This document shows, one piece after another, positions 16,501 through 24,283 of a stretch of 64,000 bases of DNA. Below the pieces are notes generated by a model, which did no database searches, was not told the origin of the DNA, and saw only the letters and a program-made list of their open reading frames with translations. The DNA comes from Paraburkholderia lacunae (GTDB lineage: Bacteria > Pseudomonadota > Gammaproteobacteria > Burkholderiales > Burkholderiaceae). The stretch spans positions 1 to 64,000 of the forward strand of contig NZ_QHKS01000010.1 of the NCBI RefSeq assembly GCF_003353175.1. The letters run 5' to 3'. The translations under genes were made by a program, and so were the position numbers. Positions within the stretch are counted from its first letter, which is position 1; each line of letters starts with the position of its first letter.

Positions 16501-18633
16501 CACCTTGCGCGCGCTCTCGACGGCCGACACTTCCTCCGCCAGCGCGTCCTTGATGGCCTGCACCTCGCCGGTCAATTGCGTGCGGTCGACCAGTCCGGTG
16601 CCGCCCTTGCGCCCGGTCTTATCCTTGTCCTTGTCGTTGATTTTCTGTTCGTCCGCGAGCTGCTGCTCGGGGCTCAGGTTCAACGCGGCTGTCCTGTCGA
16701 GATACTCGTTGATCGCCTTGACGCGTTTTTCGGCCGGCGTGGCGAACTGGTCGTTCCACGTCGCATACCAGTGCTTCGCATCGATCAGCTGCTGCTGTTG
16801 CTCAGCCTGACGCGCCTTCTCGCGCGCCGCATTGACAGCTGCGTCACGCGCGGCAATCGCCTTCTGCAGATCGGCCTCATCCTGCGCGTCCCATTGCCCG
16901 ATAGGCTGACGCGCGGACCTGTTTGCCAGCATGCGCGCGACGACCTCAGCCGGCCCGGCAGTTGCACCGAACGATCCCAGCGCCTCGACGGCGCCGTTGA
17001 TCATGCTCTTGATGTCACGCCAGCCGGCGAGAATGATGCCCTCGTTTTTGGCAATCTCGCCGGTGCGCTCGTCCATCGCACGAGAAAACGCCTCGACGGC
17101 GATCTGCGCCGCACCGGTGGCATCGCCCTGCTTCTCGAGTGCCGCGATCTGATCGTACGTCGACGCCGTCAGATAGTGATACTGGTCGTTCAGCGCCACG
17201 GACGCCTTGACCGGGTCTTCGGCCAGTCTGGTGAAGTCATCCACCATCTGCTTGACCGAGATCGACGTGTACGTGGCGGCATCCGCCGTCGTGCGGCCGA
17301 GATCGGCGATTTCCTGCCCCGTCAGCCGTCCGGTCGCCGCCAGCGCCGTCACCGACTCCGCGGCCGTGTCAAACGTAGCCCCACCGGCCGTCGCCGCAGC
17401 CGCCAGGCCGCGAAGCTGCTCGGTCGTGACGCCGGCATAGCCACCAGTCAGAACGAGCGCGTCATTCATCGCGGCGTTCTGCTCCGACACCTTGTACATC
17501 GCCGCGCCGGCCGCCACCAGCGGTATGGCGATTGCGGCAACCGCCAAAGCCGCGCCGGAGGTTGCTACCTCCATCAGGTCCATCCGTTCGGCCAGAACCA
17601 TCATCGAGCCGCCGAAGTTTTTCCAGTTACCTGTCAGCGCCTCATGGGCGAGGACGACGACTTCCCTTCGCGCGCCGGCCGTCTTCAGGCCGAATCCTTC
17701 CATCGCCTTGCCGCCCGTTTCCGCCGCCGACGCTACGTCGGTGAGCGCGCTGCGATTGGTGCCAATGTCAGCCAGCGCCTTTTTATAGGCTACCGACGAG
17801 ATCTCACCCGATTTGAACGCGCGCTCGAGCTGCGCCTCCTGATCTGCAAGCCGACGCAGTTCGACAACGGCCTGATCCGCCTTGATGCCGGCGAGCGCCT
17901 GCTGATACTGCGCCGTCGTCACCTGGCCCGCCTTATAGGCATCGTCGAGCAGCGCCTGATCCTGCGCGAGCTTGCGCGTGGCAGCGCCAAGCGGGTCGTA
18001 CTTCGTCGTGAGCGCATTGAGCGCCTGCAGCCGCTTGTCCTCATCCTTTCCGAGCGCTGCCAGCGTGGCGTCGTATTCCGCCATCGAAAGCTTGCCGGTC
18101 GCCATCGCGCGATCGAGCCGGTTGTACTGATCACCAAGCGTCGCGAAGGTCGCATTGCCTTGCGCCATCGTCGTGCGCAATGCCTGCATTTCGTCGTTCA
18201 TCAGAACGGTCGCGCGCTGCGCGTCGATCATTGCCTGCGTTTGCGCCAGCACGTTCACCCGGATCTGGCCGGCTGACGCGCCCATCGCGTCGACGCCGGC
18301 GGCGGCACTCTGAGACGCGGCCGCAACCTGCTGCATCGCCTGCTGTGCCTCCATTGAGCGCGCGACCATATCCTTGATACGGGCGGCGGCCTGCTGTTCG
18401 GACTCGGCAAGCGCCGCAGCGCCAGCCGATGCGCGCCCCATCGAGGCCCCGAGATCGTCGTTCGCCGCTGACATATCGCCGACGCTTTTCCTGTACACGC
18501 CGAGCGCCCTGGTCACCGCGCGCTCGATGTCGTTACCCATCTTGAGCGACGCCTGACTGGTGCGATCAGCGCCGAGCTCGAAGTCGGCATAGTCGAGCGC
18601 AACCTTTGCAACCAGGGAACCAAGTGAAGGCAT
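13501..18633 (-). CDS. Tail tape measure protein
   Basis: A 1710-residue protein, by far the longest in the prophage. The N-terminal ~330 residues are coiled coil. A hydrophobic stretch at ~360-380 ('LAVAAIAIPLVAAGAAMY') and a Gly/Ala-rich hydrophobic zone at ~1010-1180 are the membrane-active parts expected in tape measures. The rest is largely helical, with a C-terminal 'FDGYIAELHQGERVLT' motif common at the end of lambda-type tape measures. By the usual ~0.15 nm per residue rule the tail would be roughly 250 nm, which is long for a siphovirus. A plus-strand open frame inside it is a shadow. Confidence 0.93.
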   Translation of the reverse strand: MPSLGSLVAKVALDYADFELGADRTSQASLKMGNDIERAVTRALGVYRKSVGDMSAANDDLGASMGRASAGAAALAESEQQAAARIKDMVARSMEAQQAMQQVAAASQSAAAGVDAMGASAGQIRVNVLAQTQAMIDAQRATVLMNDEMQALRTTMAQGNATFATLGDQYNRLDRAMATGKLSMAEYDATLAALGKDEDKRLQALNALTTKYDPLGAATRKLAQDQALLDDAYKAGQVTTAQYQQALAGIKADQAVVELRRLADQEAQLERAFKSGEISSVAYKKALADIGTNRSALTDVASAAETGGKAMEGFGLKTAGARREVVVLAHEALTGNWKNFGGSMMVLAERMDLMEVATSGAALAVAAIAIPLVAAGAAMYKVSEQNAAMNDALVLTGGYAGVTTEQLRGLAAAATAGGATFDTAAESVTALAATGRLTGQEIADLGRTTADAATYTSISVKQMVDDFTRLAEDPVKASVALNDQYHYLTASTYDQIAALEKQGDATGAAQIAVEAFSRAMDERTGEIAKNEGIILAGWRDIKSMINGAVEALGSFGATAGPAEVVARMLANRSARQPIGQWDAQDEADLQKAIAARDAAVNAAREKARQAEQQQQLIDAKHWYATWNDQFATPAEKRVKAINEYLDRTAALNLSPEQQLADEQKINDKDKDKTGRKGGTGLVDRTQLTGEVQAIKDALAEEVSAVESARKVLDAQYKGGAVSITDYYTLDRNLLAQAASDHIDAANQEAALIAQGMNNRNLSAVQRAQLANQERKALADGGKAVEEFFQKVSLSAAQEDEVWDKYGKSQLDAMQKQIESANQQGQSLRDQIDTFGMTKSAIDDLKASRADDTVAALEQGRAIALLQGNLADTKSWDEAIVKAKSLATALHGVADDQATLDNLAQAKKQQDDLVKSWQSTIDGIGTDFHNGFLQMLTDGKNGWSSFTKFLKNTFETTVVDELYKSFAKPFVISVVAQLAGITSGSGVQNSILQNNGMGGNGTVSNLLSNPYGTYNNLSNGYNTVMGWIQGYGGASTALGSSAIAGASSGALSGGGVLLGGLGSGIGGNVAASAGTYASTLGSNAYGFTAGEAGGGLGSTLGSSAGLMYGGAGLLGGLAGGALFGNKGYSSLGGSLGAMGGMAVGASSAVAGTAMGASLGSFAGPIGAVIGMALGALVGSLIGGGETRYGADYTIDSNNNVTKVRGPSGGDPAATEVQSSIKNTYDSITSLAKQLGGSVDGLGQYSATYEISPQKGNSFVSAGFGDLSGYPNRQDLNGVKDSTTVLNDFSLQLQRSVIDSLQKANLDAPYAAVLQGVDASKLSANDITSLLSELNSLKSLFDSIQKMGDDFVNLKNASVDAQSAVLNLAGGVDSFNTSATYFYQHFTSAAQQADDAAKSVTDQLSALGYSGIHTRDQFRDLVKSLDLSTDAGQRSYVALLALAPAFDSVVSSYESAVSSAYSTQSQALTSFKDQVDQFRASLTTGSLSTASPEQQYGDTRQRFEDLYSKAIGGDATAQSNLTSAAQDFLNASKAYNASSGQYQSDLTQVMQSMDYASSSANAQLDQLKAMVTGIVNVNTSVQTVAEAIAQLQGWTSVNGSHAQGLYRVPFDGYIAELHQGERVLTASEARTLDTQRAAVQTVDFARYQSSGNDALLQEIKALRAEVVQLREDRRKADVGHASQRAALVKEQTDRLDEQTTVMRNNARPGKKA

Positions 18634-18644
18634 GGCAGTACCAG

Positions 18645-18667
18645 AAAAAATGCCCGCATGCGCGGGC
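18645..18667 (-). terminator. Terminator upstream of the tape measure gene
   Basis: The minus strand reads GCCCGC GCAT GCGGGC then ATTTTTT, between the tail chaperone stop and the tape measure start. It lies in the gap where tape-measure expression could be tuned. Confidence 0.85.
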
Positions 18668-18678
18668 GTTGCACAACA

Positions 18679-19053
18679 TCAGGCCGATGCCTCACGCTCG
18701 CGAAACACATCGAGCACCTCGGCCTCCATCACACGCAGCAGGCGGAACATTTCACTTCGCTTTTTACGGGGCACATCCATCAGCCGAAGGGTCACGTCGA
18801 CCGCGACGTAATCGAAGCCGAGCGCGACGGGTGGCCCCGTTCCGCCAGGCAGATATCGCCACTGCCCGGATAAGGCCGCGAACACCTCGAACACCGGCCA
18901 GTTGTCAGCCCAGACATAGCAGTCTTCGCGCACGGCCTGCGCACGTGCGCGCTCGATCACCTCGGGCGGCGCACCGGCGGCTTCGAGACCTGCAACAACG
19001 GTATCGTCGGCGGCGAAGTCGTCGGGCCGCTCGCCGGCCCAATACCTCGCCAC
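18679..19053 (-). CDS. Tail assembly chaperone, downstream frame (GT-like, made by -1 frameshift)
   Basis: This 124-codon frame resembles the phage tail chaperone type (DUF1799-like): 'WPVFEVFAALSGQWRY' followed by 'ALGFDYVAVDVTLRLM' and a helical end. The only start is a GTG with no ribosome site. In the -1 frame relative to the upstream chaperone there is no stop between the slippery A AAA AAC (19068-19062) and this frame, so the natural product should be a fusion of the upstream 108-residue protein with this one, like lambda gpG-T. In lambda the fusion binds the tape measure and recruits tail-tube protein. Confidence 0.82.
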   Translation of the reverse strand: MARYWAGERPDDFAADDTVVAGLEAAGAPPEVIERARAQAVREDCYVWADNWPVFEVFAALSGQWRYLPGGTGPPVALGFDYVAVDVTLRLMDVPRKKRSEMFRLLRVMEAEVLDVFREREASA

Positions 19054-19058
19054 CTCAA

Positions 19059-19385
19059 TCAGTTTTTTTCCTGAGCCACCACGATGCTGTCCCAGAAACC
19101 CTTCACCAGCGCGAAGGACACCGCCGGGATCTGCAGCAGTGCCTCGAAATTTTCTTCATTGAACGGCAATGCGCTGCCGTCGTCGTCGGTAATGCCAGAC
19201 CAGCCGGCCACCACGTCCTGCAGCACTTCGCGCCCGGTCTTTTTGCGCAGTTCGTCAAGCTGCTCGTTCGTGCAGCGGCGAAAAGTAACTTTGAAATTCT
19301 CCTTCTCGTGCCTGCCGGACTCCGACACGGTTACCACGTCGATCTGGCGTTGATACGTTTCGGATTTGGAGATCTTGAAAGCCAT
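19059..19385 (-). CDS. Tail assembly chaperone, upstream frame (gpG-like)
   Basis: A 108-residue protein starting 'MAFKISKSETYQRQIDVVTV', with a mainly beta first half and helical second half ('EENFEALLQIPAVSFALVKG'). The size and place between tail tube and tape measure match lambda gpG. Its last codons are GAA AAA AAC TGA: a slippery heptamer directly before the stop. The ATG at 19385 was chosen over an upstream frame start that would run through a hairpin. It contains an AAAGTAACTTT core of the dispersed palindrome. Confidence 0.82.
   Translation of the reverse strand: MAFKISKSETYQRQIDVVTVSESGRHEKENFKVTFRRCTNEQLDELRKKTGREVLQDVVAGWSGITDDDGSALPFNEENFEALLQIPAVSFALVKGFWDSIVVAQEKN
19062..19068 (-). 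promoter_or_regulatory. Programmed -1 ribosomal frameshift site A AAA AAC
   Basis: The minus strand reads GAA AAA AAC TGA at the end of the gpG-like gene. The phase is X XXY YYZ exactly as required for simultaneous slippage. After a -1 shift the reading continues K-K-L-I-E-V-A-R-Y-W into the downstream chaperone frame without a stop. A stimulatory hairpin downstream was not resolved by eye. Confidence 0.85.
19281..19293. promoter_or_regulatory. Dispersed palindrome, core copy in tail chaperone gene
   Basis: AAAAGTAACTTTG: the 11-bp core AAAGTNACTTT is intact, with A at the centre and A at the first base. It encodes K-V-T-F in the gpG-like chaperone. Confidence 0.45.
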
Positions 19386-19405
19386 TTTGATTTTCCAGAA
19401 GAAGC

Positions 19406-19425
19406 GGCCCGCTCGATGGCGGGCC
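19406..19425 (-). terminator. Hairpin upstream of the tail chaperone gene
   Basis: GGCCCGC and GCGGGCC pair across a 6-nt loop, between the tail tube stop and the chaperone start. No long T-run follows, so it may attenuate rather than end the very strong tail-tube transcript. Confidence 0.55.
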
Positions 19426-19466
19426 ATGGTTTGCATTCAAAAGGATATGCAGTTACGTCAGCAGAA

Positions 19467-20399
19467 TTACCTGACGGTAATCACCAGCTCGTCGTTGCCC
19501 TCAACCGGCACAAAAGTCAGGTTCAGCCCGAGCATCGCAGTGCCGCTCTGATCGCTGTACGACAGATTCGACGCCTGCACGCGCGGCGCATCGATCTGCA
19601 CGATGTTGCCGGCGGTCTTGCCGTGAGTGATCGTCAGCGCTCCGGTGACGGCGTCGCGCACCGCAGCCCACCAGTCCTTCGCTGCAACCGACGTCAGTTG
19701 CAACGTCGCGGTGCCGGCAGGTTTGCGATCGGTCAGGTCGACCGACTCCTGATTCACCAGGTTCTGATAGTTGATCGCATTCGCGACATCGATCGTCAGC
19801 GCCTGCAGCGGCGAACTCACGCCCTGGAATGAGAAGTTCGGCGTATTCGCCTTGTTCACCACCAGCGGCTTCTGGAAGTCTTCGTAATCGATACCCGCCG
19901 GCAAGGCCTGATCGACCACATCGTTGTACAGGCTCGTGAACTTGAACTTCAGCACCGGAATCGACTTCGCCGTCAGGTCCAGCGCGACGGTGCCGCGCGC
20001 AGACGTCATCTTGTGAAAGATGCCGTCGAGGAAGTAATACAGCGTGAGCGTCGGCGGGTTGTCGCTGACGGGCCGGTACTTTGCGTCGACCCCATCAGTC
20101 AGCGTCTCAGCAAAGCCGCACGCGAGCAACAAGGGCGCCCACTTCGGCGCATGTCCCGCCATGCCGGCGCCGGCGAGCTCCACTTCAAAATCGAGCTCGC
20201 TGTGAATGTCGGCCGGCAGTTGCTCGCTGTTGCCGAGGTAAGGTCGCACGACGTCACGCGACGCGTATGTCGCCGCTGCAGGGTTCGGCGTCACGGCGCG
20301 GGCCAGAATCGCGTTGAGCGCACCGGTCGGCACCGCATCGGTGCCGGCGACCGCCTCGATCGCGGCCAGTATGATGGTCTTTCGGGTCAGCTTGGACAT
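19467..20399 (-). CDS. Major tail tube protein
   Basis: A 310-residue beta-rich protein starting 'MSKLTRKTIILAAIEAVAGT', a conserved opening of a family of phage tail tube proteins ('...A..E..YGTDAVPTGA.NAI...'). The body has long beta segments and the ending 'LTFVPVEGNDELVITVR', which fits the conserved C-terminal strand. It forms the hexameric rings that line the tail. The ATG at 20399 follows a GAGGAA ribosome site. Its position between the tail terminator-type gene and the chaperones is standard. Confidence 0.85.
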   Translation of the reverse strand: MSKLTRKTIILAAIEAVAGTDAVPTGALNAILARAVTPNPAAATYASRDVVRPYLGNSEQLPADIHSELDFEVELAGAGMAGHAPKWAPLLLACGFAETLTDGVDAKYRPVSDNPPTLTLYYFLDGIFHKMTSARGTVALDLTAKSIPVLKFKFTSLYNDVVDQALPAGIDYEDFQKPLVVNKANTPNFSFQGVSSPLQALTIDVANAINYQNLVNQESVDLTDRKPAGTATLQLTSVAAKDWWAAVRDAVTGALTITHGKTAGNIVQIDAPRVQASNLSYSDQSGTAMLGLNLTFVPVEGNDELVITVR

Positions 20400-20413
20400 A
20401 CGGTTCCTCAAAT

Positions 20414-20436
20414 AAAAACGCCCGCACATGGCGGGC
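20414..20436 (-). terminator. Terminator upstream of the tail tube gene
   Basis: The minus strand reads GCCCGC CATGT GCGGGC followed by GTTTTTA. It sits directly past the stop of the 20445-20792 gene. Confidence 0.85.
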
Positions 20437-20444
20437 TTCGTGGG

Positions 20445-20792
20445 TCAAGGTCGGCGCGTTCGCAACTGGATCATGATGAGATACGCGTACACCGCCGCGG
20501 CTCCCTCGAAATTGCTGTCGCCTTCGGACTCGACCAGAAGGAAGTCATCCATCTGCTCGAATGCTTCGACAATCTGATCGCGCAACGCGGTGTTTTCATC
20601 GGTGTCGCGGCCGAGAATCGCGATCGTCACGGTGTGCAGGTCGTAACCGCCACCCATGACCCAGCCGCTCTCTTCATCGGTATGGGTCGTGTACACAAGA
20701 GCGGGCCATGTCGGATCGGGCGGCAATTCGACGTTGTGCGAGTTGGGCAGGATAGCGACGAGCGCAGCGTAGATATCTGCTTTCAGGCTCAT
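20445..20792 (-). CDS. Tail completion/terminator protein (DUF3168-like)
   Basis: A 115-residue protein with the pattern of gp17/DUF3168-type tail completion proteins: 'ADIYAALVAILP' at the start, 'PALVYTTHTDEESGW', then the strand 'HTVTIAILGRD' and a helix 'ALRDQIVEAFEQM'. Such proteins cap the head-proximal end of the tail tube. It overlaps the upstream gene by 4 bp (ATGA) and lies just before the tube gene. Confidence 0.75.
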   Translation of the reverse strand: MSLKADIYAALVAILPNSHNVELPPDPTWPALVYTTHTDEESGWVMGGGYDLHTVTIAILGRDTDENTALRDQIVEAFEQMDDFLLVESEGDSNFEGAAAVYAYLIMIQLRTRRP

Positions 20793-21355
20793 GCGGCACC
20801 CTTCTGGATGAACTGCGCAACGCGGTCTGCCATGGCGGCCAACGCGTCGTCACTCTTGCGTTCAAATGCCGGGCCAATGAACGGCAACGGCTGGATGCCG
20901 GGATTGCGAACCTTCATCGAAAAGACGGGCTTACCCTCCTGTTCGAATGCCAGCCGCCTGCCACCGCCACCGGACTCAACGTGCGGCTTCGTGCCAAACT
21001 CCAGATACCACCAGTAGAACGGGTCATCGACGTAGGTTTTCCGGATGCTGCCATCGGCACGCAGCGAGTAAGTGACTTTCGCCTTGCTACCGAGCTCGCG
21101 ACCATGGCGCACCCCGAGGTTGTACTGCGCAACGCCCAGCGGCGGGTTCTGCTCCCGCTTCACCGCAATGTTGTTGATCAGCGCTCCGGTCTGCTTCAGC
21201 CCCCTGGACAGCGCGATCGATTTCGCTTCACGCTTGATCACGTTCGCCCCACTGAGCGCCGCCGAAAACGCCACCTTCCTCTGCATGTCATCCTTCAGCG
21301 TCGCAATCGCCGAGTTGAACGCCTGCAGTCCCTGAATCACGTTGCTGGTCGCCAT
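20789..21355 (-). CDS. HK97 gp10-like head-tail joining protein
   Basis: A 188-residue protein starting 'MATSNVIQGLQAFNSAIATL', with the gp10-family core 'GANVIKREAKSIALSRGL' followed by 'TGALINNIAV' and 'YWWYLEFGTKPH' near the C-terminal third. The 'YxxxLEFGT' motif is the best marker of this family. It works at the head-tail junction or in tail completion. Its ATG overlaps the upstream stop by one base (TGATG). Confidence 0.85.
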   Translation of the reverse strand: MATSNVIQGLQAFNSAIATLKDDMQRKVAFSAALSGANVIKREAKSIALSRGLKQTGALINNIAVKREQNPPLGVAQYNLGVRHGRELGSKAKVTYSLRADGSIRKTYVDDPFYWWYLEFGTKPHVESGGGGRRLAFEQEGKPVFSMKVRNPGIQPLPFIGPAFERKSDDALAAMADRVAQFIQKGAA

Positions 21356-21693
21356 CACAACCCCTCGCTTGCGCCCGTGTCGCACGTGAGGATCAGCGTC
21401 TTATGCTGGTCGAGCACGTCGTTCACGAAGCGGATGTTGAACGCCTTGCCGCCGTATAGCACGCGCATCGTCTCGTTGATCCCGGCCCTGTAGCGCATCG
21501 TGATCAACGTGCGTGCATCCGCACTCTCGCCACCCTGCCGGGTCGTGGCGCTGCGCTCCGTGCCAGACTGATAATTGATGCCCGCCCATGGCGTGCAGAC
21601 TGTTGCCCACGTCGCGACCGTGCCGCCGCTGGCATTCTTCGCGTTCAGAAGCCGCTGGATGACAATGCGCCGATCAAGTTTTCCTGCTCGCAT
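21355..21693 (-). CDS. Head-tail adaptor/stopper (SPP1 gp16-like)
   Basis: A 112-residue protein opening 'MRAGKLDRRIVIQRLLNAKN', the hallmark of phage head-tail adaptors/stoppers, with 'TPWAGINYQSGTERSATTRQ' and 'RTLITMRYRAGINETMRVLY' following in the usual order. It closes the head channel until the tail docks. The length is typical for the family. Confidence 0.85.
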   Translation of the reverse strand: MRAGKLDRRIVIQRLLNAKNASGGTVATWATVCTPWAGINYQSGTERSATTRQGGESADARTLITMRYRAGINETMRVLYGGKAFNIRFVNDVLDQHKTLILTCDTGASEGL

Positions 21694-21701
21694 GCCGCCC
21701 C

Positions 21702-22220
21702 CTACGCAGACCAGATCCGATACCCATCGAGCAGGCAGTCGAGGTAGCCGATATTGACCGTCGCTGCCCGGTTGTCGGCGATCTCAGTCTCGCGGTTTTC
21801 GTAGAAAGTGCCGATGGTCGCGAGGATCCATTGCCGGATCGGTTCCGGTACGCTATCGCCGCTGTCGCCATAACCGGCCTTGTACTGCACCACGACGTCG
21901 CCCTTCGGCAAGCCGCCAAGCGAAGCGTTGTCTCCAAGTCGAGCCGTATGGGATGCAAGATCGACACCGCCGACTTTGACCGATTCAATGGACTGAACCG
22001 GCCAGCGCGTGAGCTCCACCTCGCGGCATACGCGAACGAAAAGCTCCTCGACAGTCTGAGTAATGAGCGCTCGCCCGGTAATGTCTTCTGCACGCCGGGT
22101 TGCCGCCTTCAGATACAACGTGATCAGATCGTCATCGTCGGATCCGTCGACCCGCAGGTGCTCTTTCGCGGTGTCTAGCGATACCGGCGTTTGTGCTGGC
22201 GGCGTAATGATTCGAACCAT
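21702..22220 (-). CDS. Head-tail connector protein (HK97 gp6-like)
   Basis: A 172-residue helical protein: 'SLDTAKEHLRVDGSDDDDLI' then 'LYLKAATRRAEDITGRAL', the classical start of gp6-type connectors, with 'GDVVVQYKAGYGDS' and 'PEPIRQWILATIGTFYENR' following. It forms a ring below the portal. A perfect dispersed palindrome lies 15 bp upstream of its start. Confidence 0.88.
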   Translation of the reverse strand: MVRIITPPAQTPVSLDTAKEHLRVDGSDDDDLITLYLKAATRRAEDITGRALITQTVEELFVRVCREVELTRWPVQSIESVKVGGVDLASHTARLGDNASLGGLPKGDVVVQYKAGYGDSGDSVPEPIRQWILATIGTFYENRETEIADNRAATVNIGYLDCLLDGYRIWSA

Positions 22221-22234
22221 CGTGGCCCTCGCTG

Positions 22235-22247
22235 CAAAGTGACTTTG
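22235..22247. promoter_or_regulatory. Dispersed palindrome, copy 4 (perfect)
   Basis: CAAAGTGACTTTG in the 55-bp gap between the capsid stop and the connector start, 15 bp upstream of the connector ATG. A protein bound here would sit on the boundary between head and joining genes. Confidence 0.8.
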
Positions 22248-22275
22248 GGCGGCCGAAGCCGCCCCATCCCGCCGA

Positions 22276-23514
22276 TCAGGCCGCTGCCTGCTTCAGTGCC
22301 TTCCATGCGCCACCGACGTCGATGCTGCCCCCATCGCCGCGATACATGGCCAGGAAGCCGATCTGCCCTTTCATCGTGAAATTCGAATCGGTCATACGGA
22401 ACAGCAGGACCTGCATCACGTCACGAATGAGGTAGTTCGTGAAGTCACCGAACAGCACCGACTTTGCGTTCGCCGCCGCGACCGGGATGTACTGGTTGAT
22501 CGTGTACGAGTAACCCAGCAGCGTGTCCGGCTCCTTCACGGCAACACCAGGCAACCACAGCGGGCGGCCGTAGCCATCCTTCAGGCGCTTAAGACCCTTC
22601 AGCGTCTGGTCGTGGAACTGCCAGCGAACCTTCGGCGAGCTGCGGTACGCCGGGTCGATCGAGTGTTCGAGCTCGATAAGATCCTCGTATGCGATATCGG
22701 TCGCCGCCGCTGCGACATACCCCACCGGCGCAGCGGTCACTGCACCCTGGGGCTCACCCACGCCGGTCCCCACCGCATATTTGCGTTCCGTGATACGTGC
22801 AATGCGCGTCGCGAGCGCAGTGCGGATGTATCCTTCCAGGTCGATACGGCTGTCCTGCAGCAGCTCGATCGGCACGGCAACCGCCTTCGAACTGAACTTG
22901 TAGGCGTTGATTTCCTTCATGCCGAACTGGAAGTCCTGCGAGCCGGCCTCAGTGTTTTCGCCGAGGATCTCGCCCTCCTGCGCCGTCGCATCGACAGTCG
23001 GCCACTGGATCTGCACGCCGTTGCTCGTACCGATCACGTTTGCTACGCTGCGCATGCCGCCGAATGCTTTCAGCGCCTCGATCAGGTTGCTGGCGAAATC
23101 AGTCGGAACAAGATAACCACCCGAATTGATGTCGGAACTCATGTCGTTGCGAACGCTCGCCGCACGTTGAGCGACATACTGGCGCTGCTGCTCGTTGAGC
23201 GCGTCGCGACCGCCGCGAAGCCACGAGTTGAAGATCGACGTTTCCATCGCAACATTCGCGTGCGCTTCGTCCGTCGACAGGCCTTCGCGTTCGCCGCGAG
23301 CCTGTGCACGGCCGAATTCGTGCTGTGCCTCGTCGAGCACACGCTGATTACGCGTGATCTCGGCGTCCGTCGACTCGATGTCGCGTACGAGCTCGTCGTA
23401 CCGCGACTGTTGATCCGCGCCCCACGCAGCGCCGGTGTGATTTTCAACGAGGTTGCGCAGCTCCTTCGCCATCGCGACGCGACGCTCCCGCAGTGCTTGA
23501 ATGGATGCAGCCAT
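22276..23514 (-). CDS. Major capsid protein, HK97 fold
   Basis: A 412-residue protein. Residues ~1-105 are a charged coiled-coil delta domain ('IQALRERRVAMAKELRNLVE') that serves as internal scaffold and is normally cleaved off by the protease encoded next door. The mature part begins near 'SDINSGGYLVPTDFASNLIE', a conserved HK97 start, and contains 'VANVIGTSNGVQIQWPT' and 'GVGEPQGAVT'. The ATG at 23514 follows a GGAG site; an upstream in-frame start at 23547 is less well placed. Confidence 0.92.
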   Translation of the reverse strand: MAASIQALRERRVAMAKELRNLVENHTGAAWGADQQSRYDELVRDIESTDAEITRNQRVLDEAQHEFGRAQARGEREGLSTDEAHANVAMETSIFNSWLRGGRDALNEQQRQYVAQRAASVRNDMSSDINSGGYLVPTDFASNLIEALKAFGGMRSVANVIGTSNGVQIQWPTVDATAQEGEILGENTEAGSQDFQFGMKEINAYKFSSKAVAVPIELLQDSRIDLEGYIRTALATRIARITERKYAVGTGVGEPQGAVTAAPVGYVAAAATDIAYEDLIELEHSIDPAYRSSPKVRWQFHDQTLKGLKRLKDGYGRPLWLPGVAVKEPDTLLGYSYTINQYIPVAAANAKSVLFGDFTNYLIRDVMQVLLFRMTDSNFTMKGQIGFLAMYRGDGGSIDVGGAWKALKQAAA

Positions 23515-23553
23515 TGAATGCTCCAGATAAGTAAGAAGCCCACTCACGCAGGC

Positions 23554-23580
23554 AAAAAAATAGCCGCCTCAGTGGGCGGC
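23554..23580 (-). terminator. Terminator between protease and capsid genes
   Basis: The minus strand reads GCCGCC CACTGA GGCGGC then TATTTTTTT. It separates the portal/protease messages from a capsid gene expected to need higher expression. Confidence 0.85.
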
Positions 23581-23602
23581 CAGACATGCGCGGGAGCGAC
23601 TC

Positions 23603-24283
23603 CTACGCAATGCGTTCCAACATACGTGCGCGGCGGGCTCGATCGGCCGCCGCATAGTCAGTCCCGGTTTCAGTGAGCGCACGCGGCGCGTTCCTGTACG
23701 CGCCGAGATCCCACCTGTTTTCAGCCGCCTTGCTCGAGACAATGTTGTCGACAAGTCCGACGTCTTTCGCCTCCTGCGCGGTGAACCACGTCTCGGCATC
23801 CATCCACGCCTTGACCTCGTTGAGCGACTTGCCCGTCTTCGCCATATAGTCGCCGGCAATGCTCGCGTCGATTTTCTGCAGCATGGCGACCGTGTCCGTG
23901 AGCTCGGCCGCGTTGCCGACCGCGATCGTCCAGGCGTTGTGCACCATCATGAATGCGCCGTCGGCGATGTTGACGGTCTTCGCGGCAAGGGCGACATACG
24001 TCGCGGCGCTCGCAGCAAGCCCGTCGATGTGTGCGGTCACGTTGCCGTGCTGCTGGATCGCGGTGGCCAGCGCGCGGCCGTCGAACGCGTCGCCGCCGGG
24101 CGAATTGATCCGCAGGTTGACCGCGCCCTTCGCGTCCTTCAGTTCCTTGATCACGTCCTGCACGGCGATGCCGTACCAGCCGCCGATCGTGTCGTACAGG
24201 TAGATATCGGTGCCTTCTGCCGCATTACTGACCCGGAATTCTGGTTTTTTCGCGTTAAACAGGGAGAAAATTTTGTGCTTCAT
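23603..24283 (-). CDS. ClpP-like prohead maturation protease
   Basis: A 226-residue serine protease of the ClpP/S49-like phage class that trims the capsid delta domain. 'RINSPGGDAFDGRALA' (residues ~58-72) forms the oxyanion region, Ser92 in 'DGLAASAATYVA' is the expected nucleophile, and His115 in 'MMVHNAW' the base. 'NAAELTDTVAMLQKID' follows as in the family. It overlaps the portal stop by 4 bp and precedes the capsid, the standard HK97 order. Confidence 0.92.
   Translation of the reverse strand: MKHKIFSLFNAKKPEFRVSNAAEGTDIYLYDTIGGWYGIAVQDVIKELKDAKGAVNLRINSPGGDAFDGRALATAIQQHGNVTAHIDGLAASAATYVALAAKTVNIADGAFMMVHNAWTIAVGNAAELTDTVAMLQKIDASIAGDYMAKTGKSLNEVKAWMDAETWFTAQEAKDVGLVDNIVSSKAAENRWDLGAYRNAPRALTETGTDYAAADRARRARMLERIA

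Noticed and set aside
16036..18276. 746-codon plus-strand open frame
   Set aside because: It is antisense to the tape measure gene, has an Arg/Leu/His-rich composition typical of a shadow frame in GC-rich DNA, and shows no domain or ribosome site.
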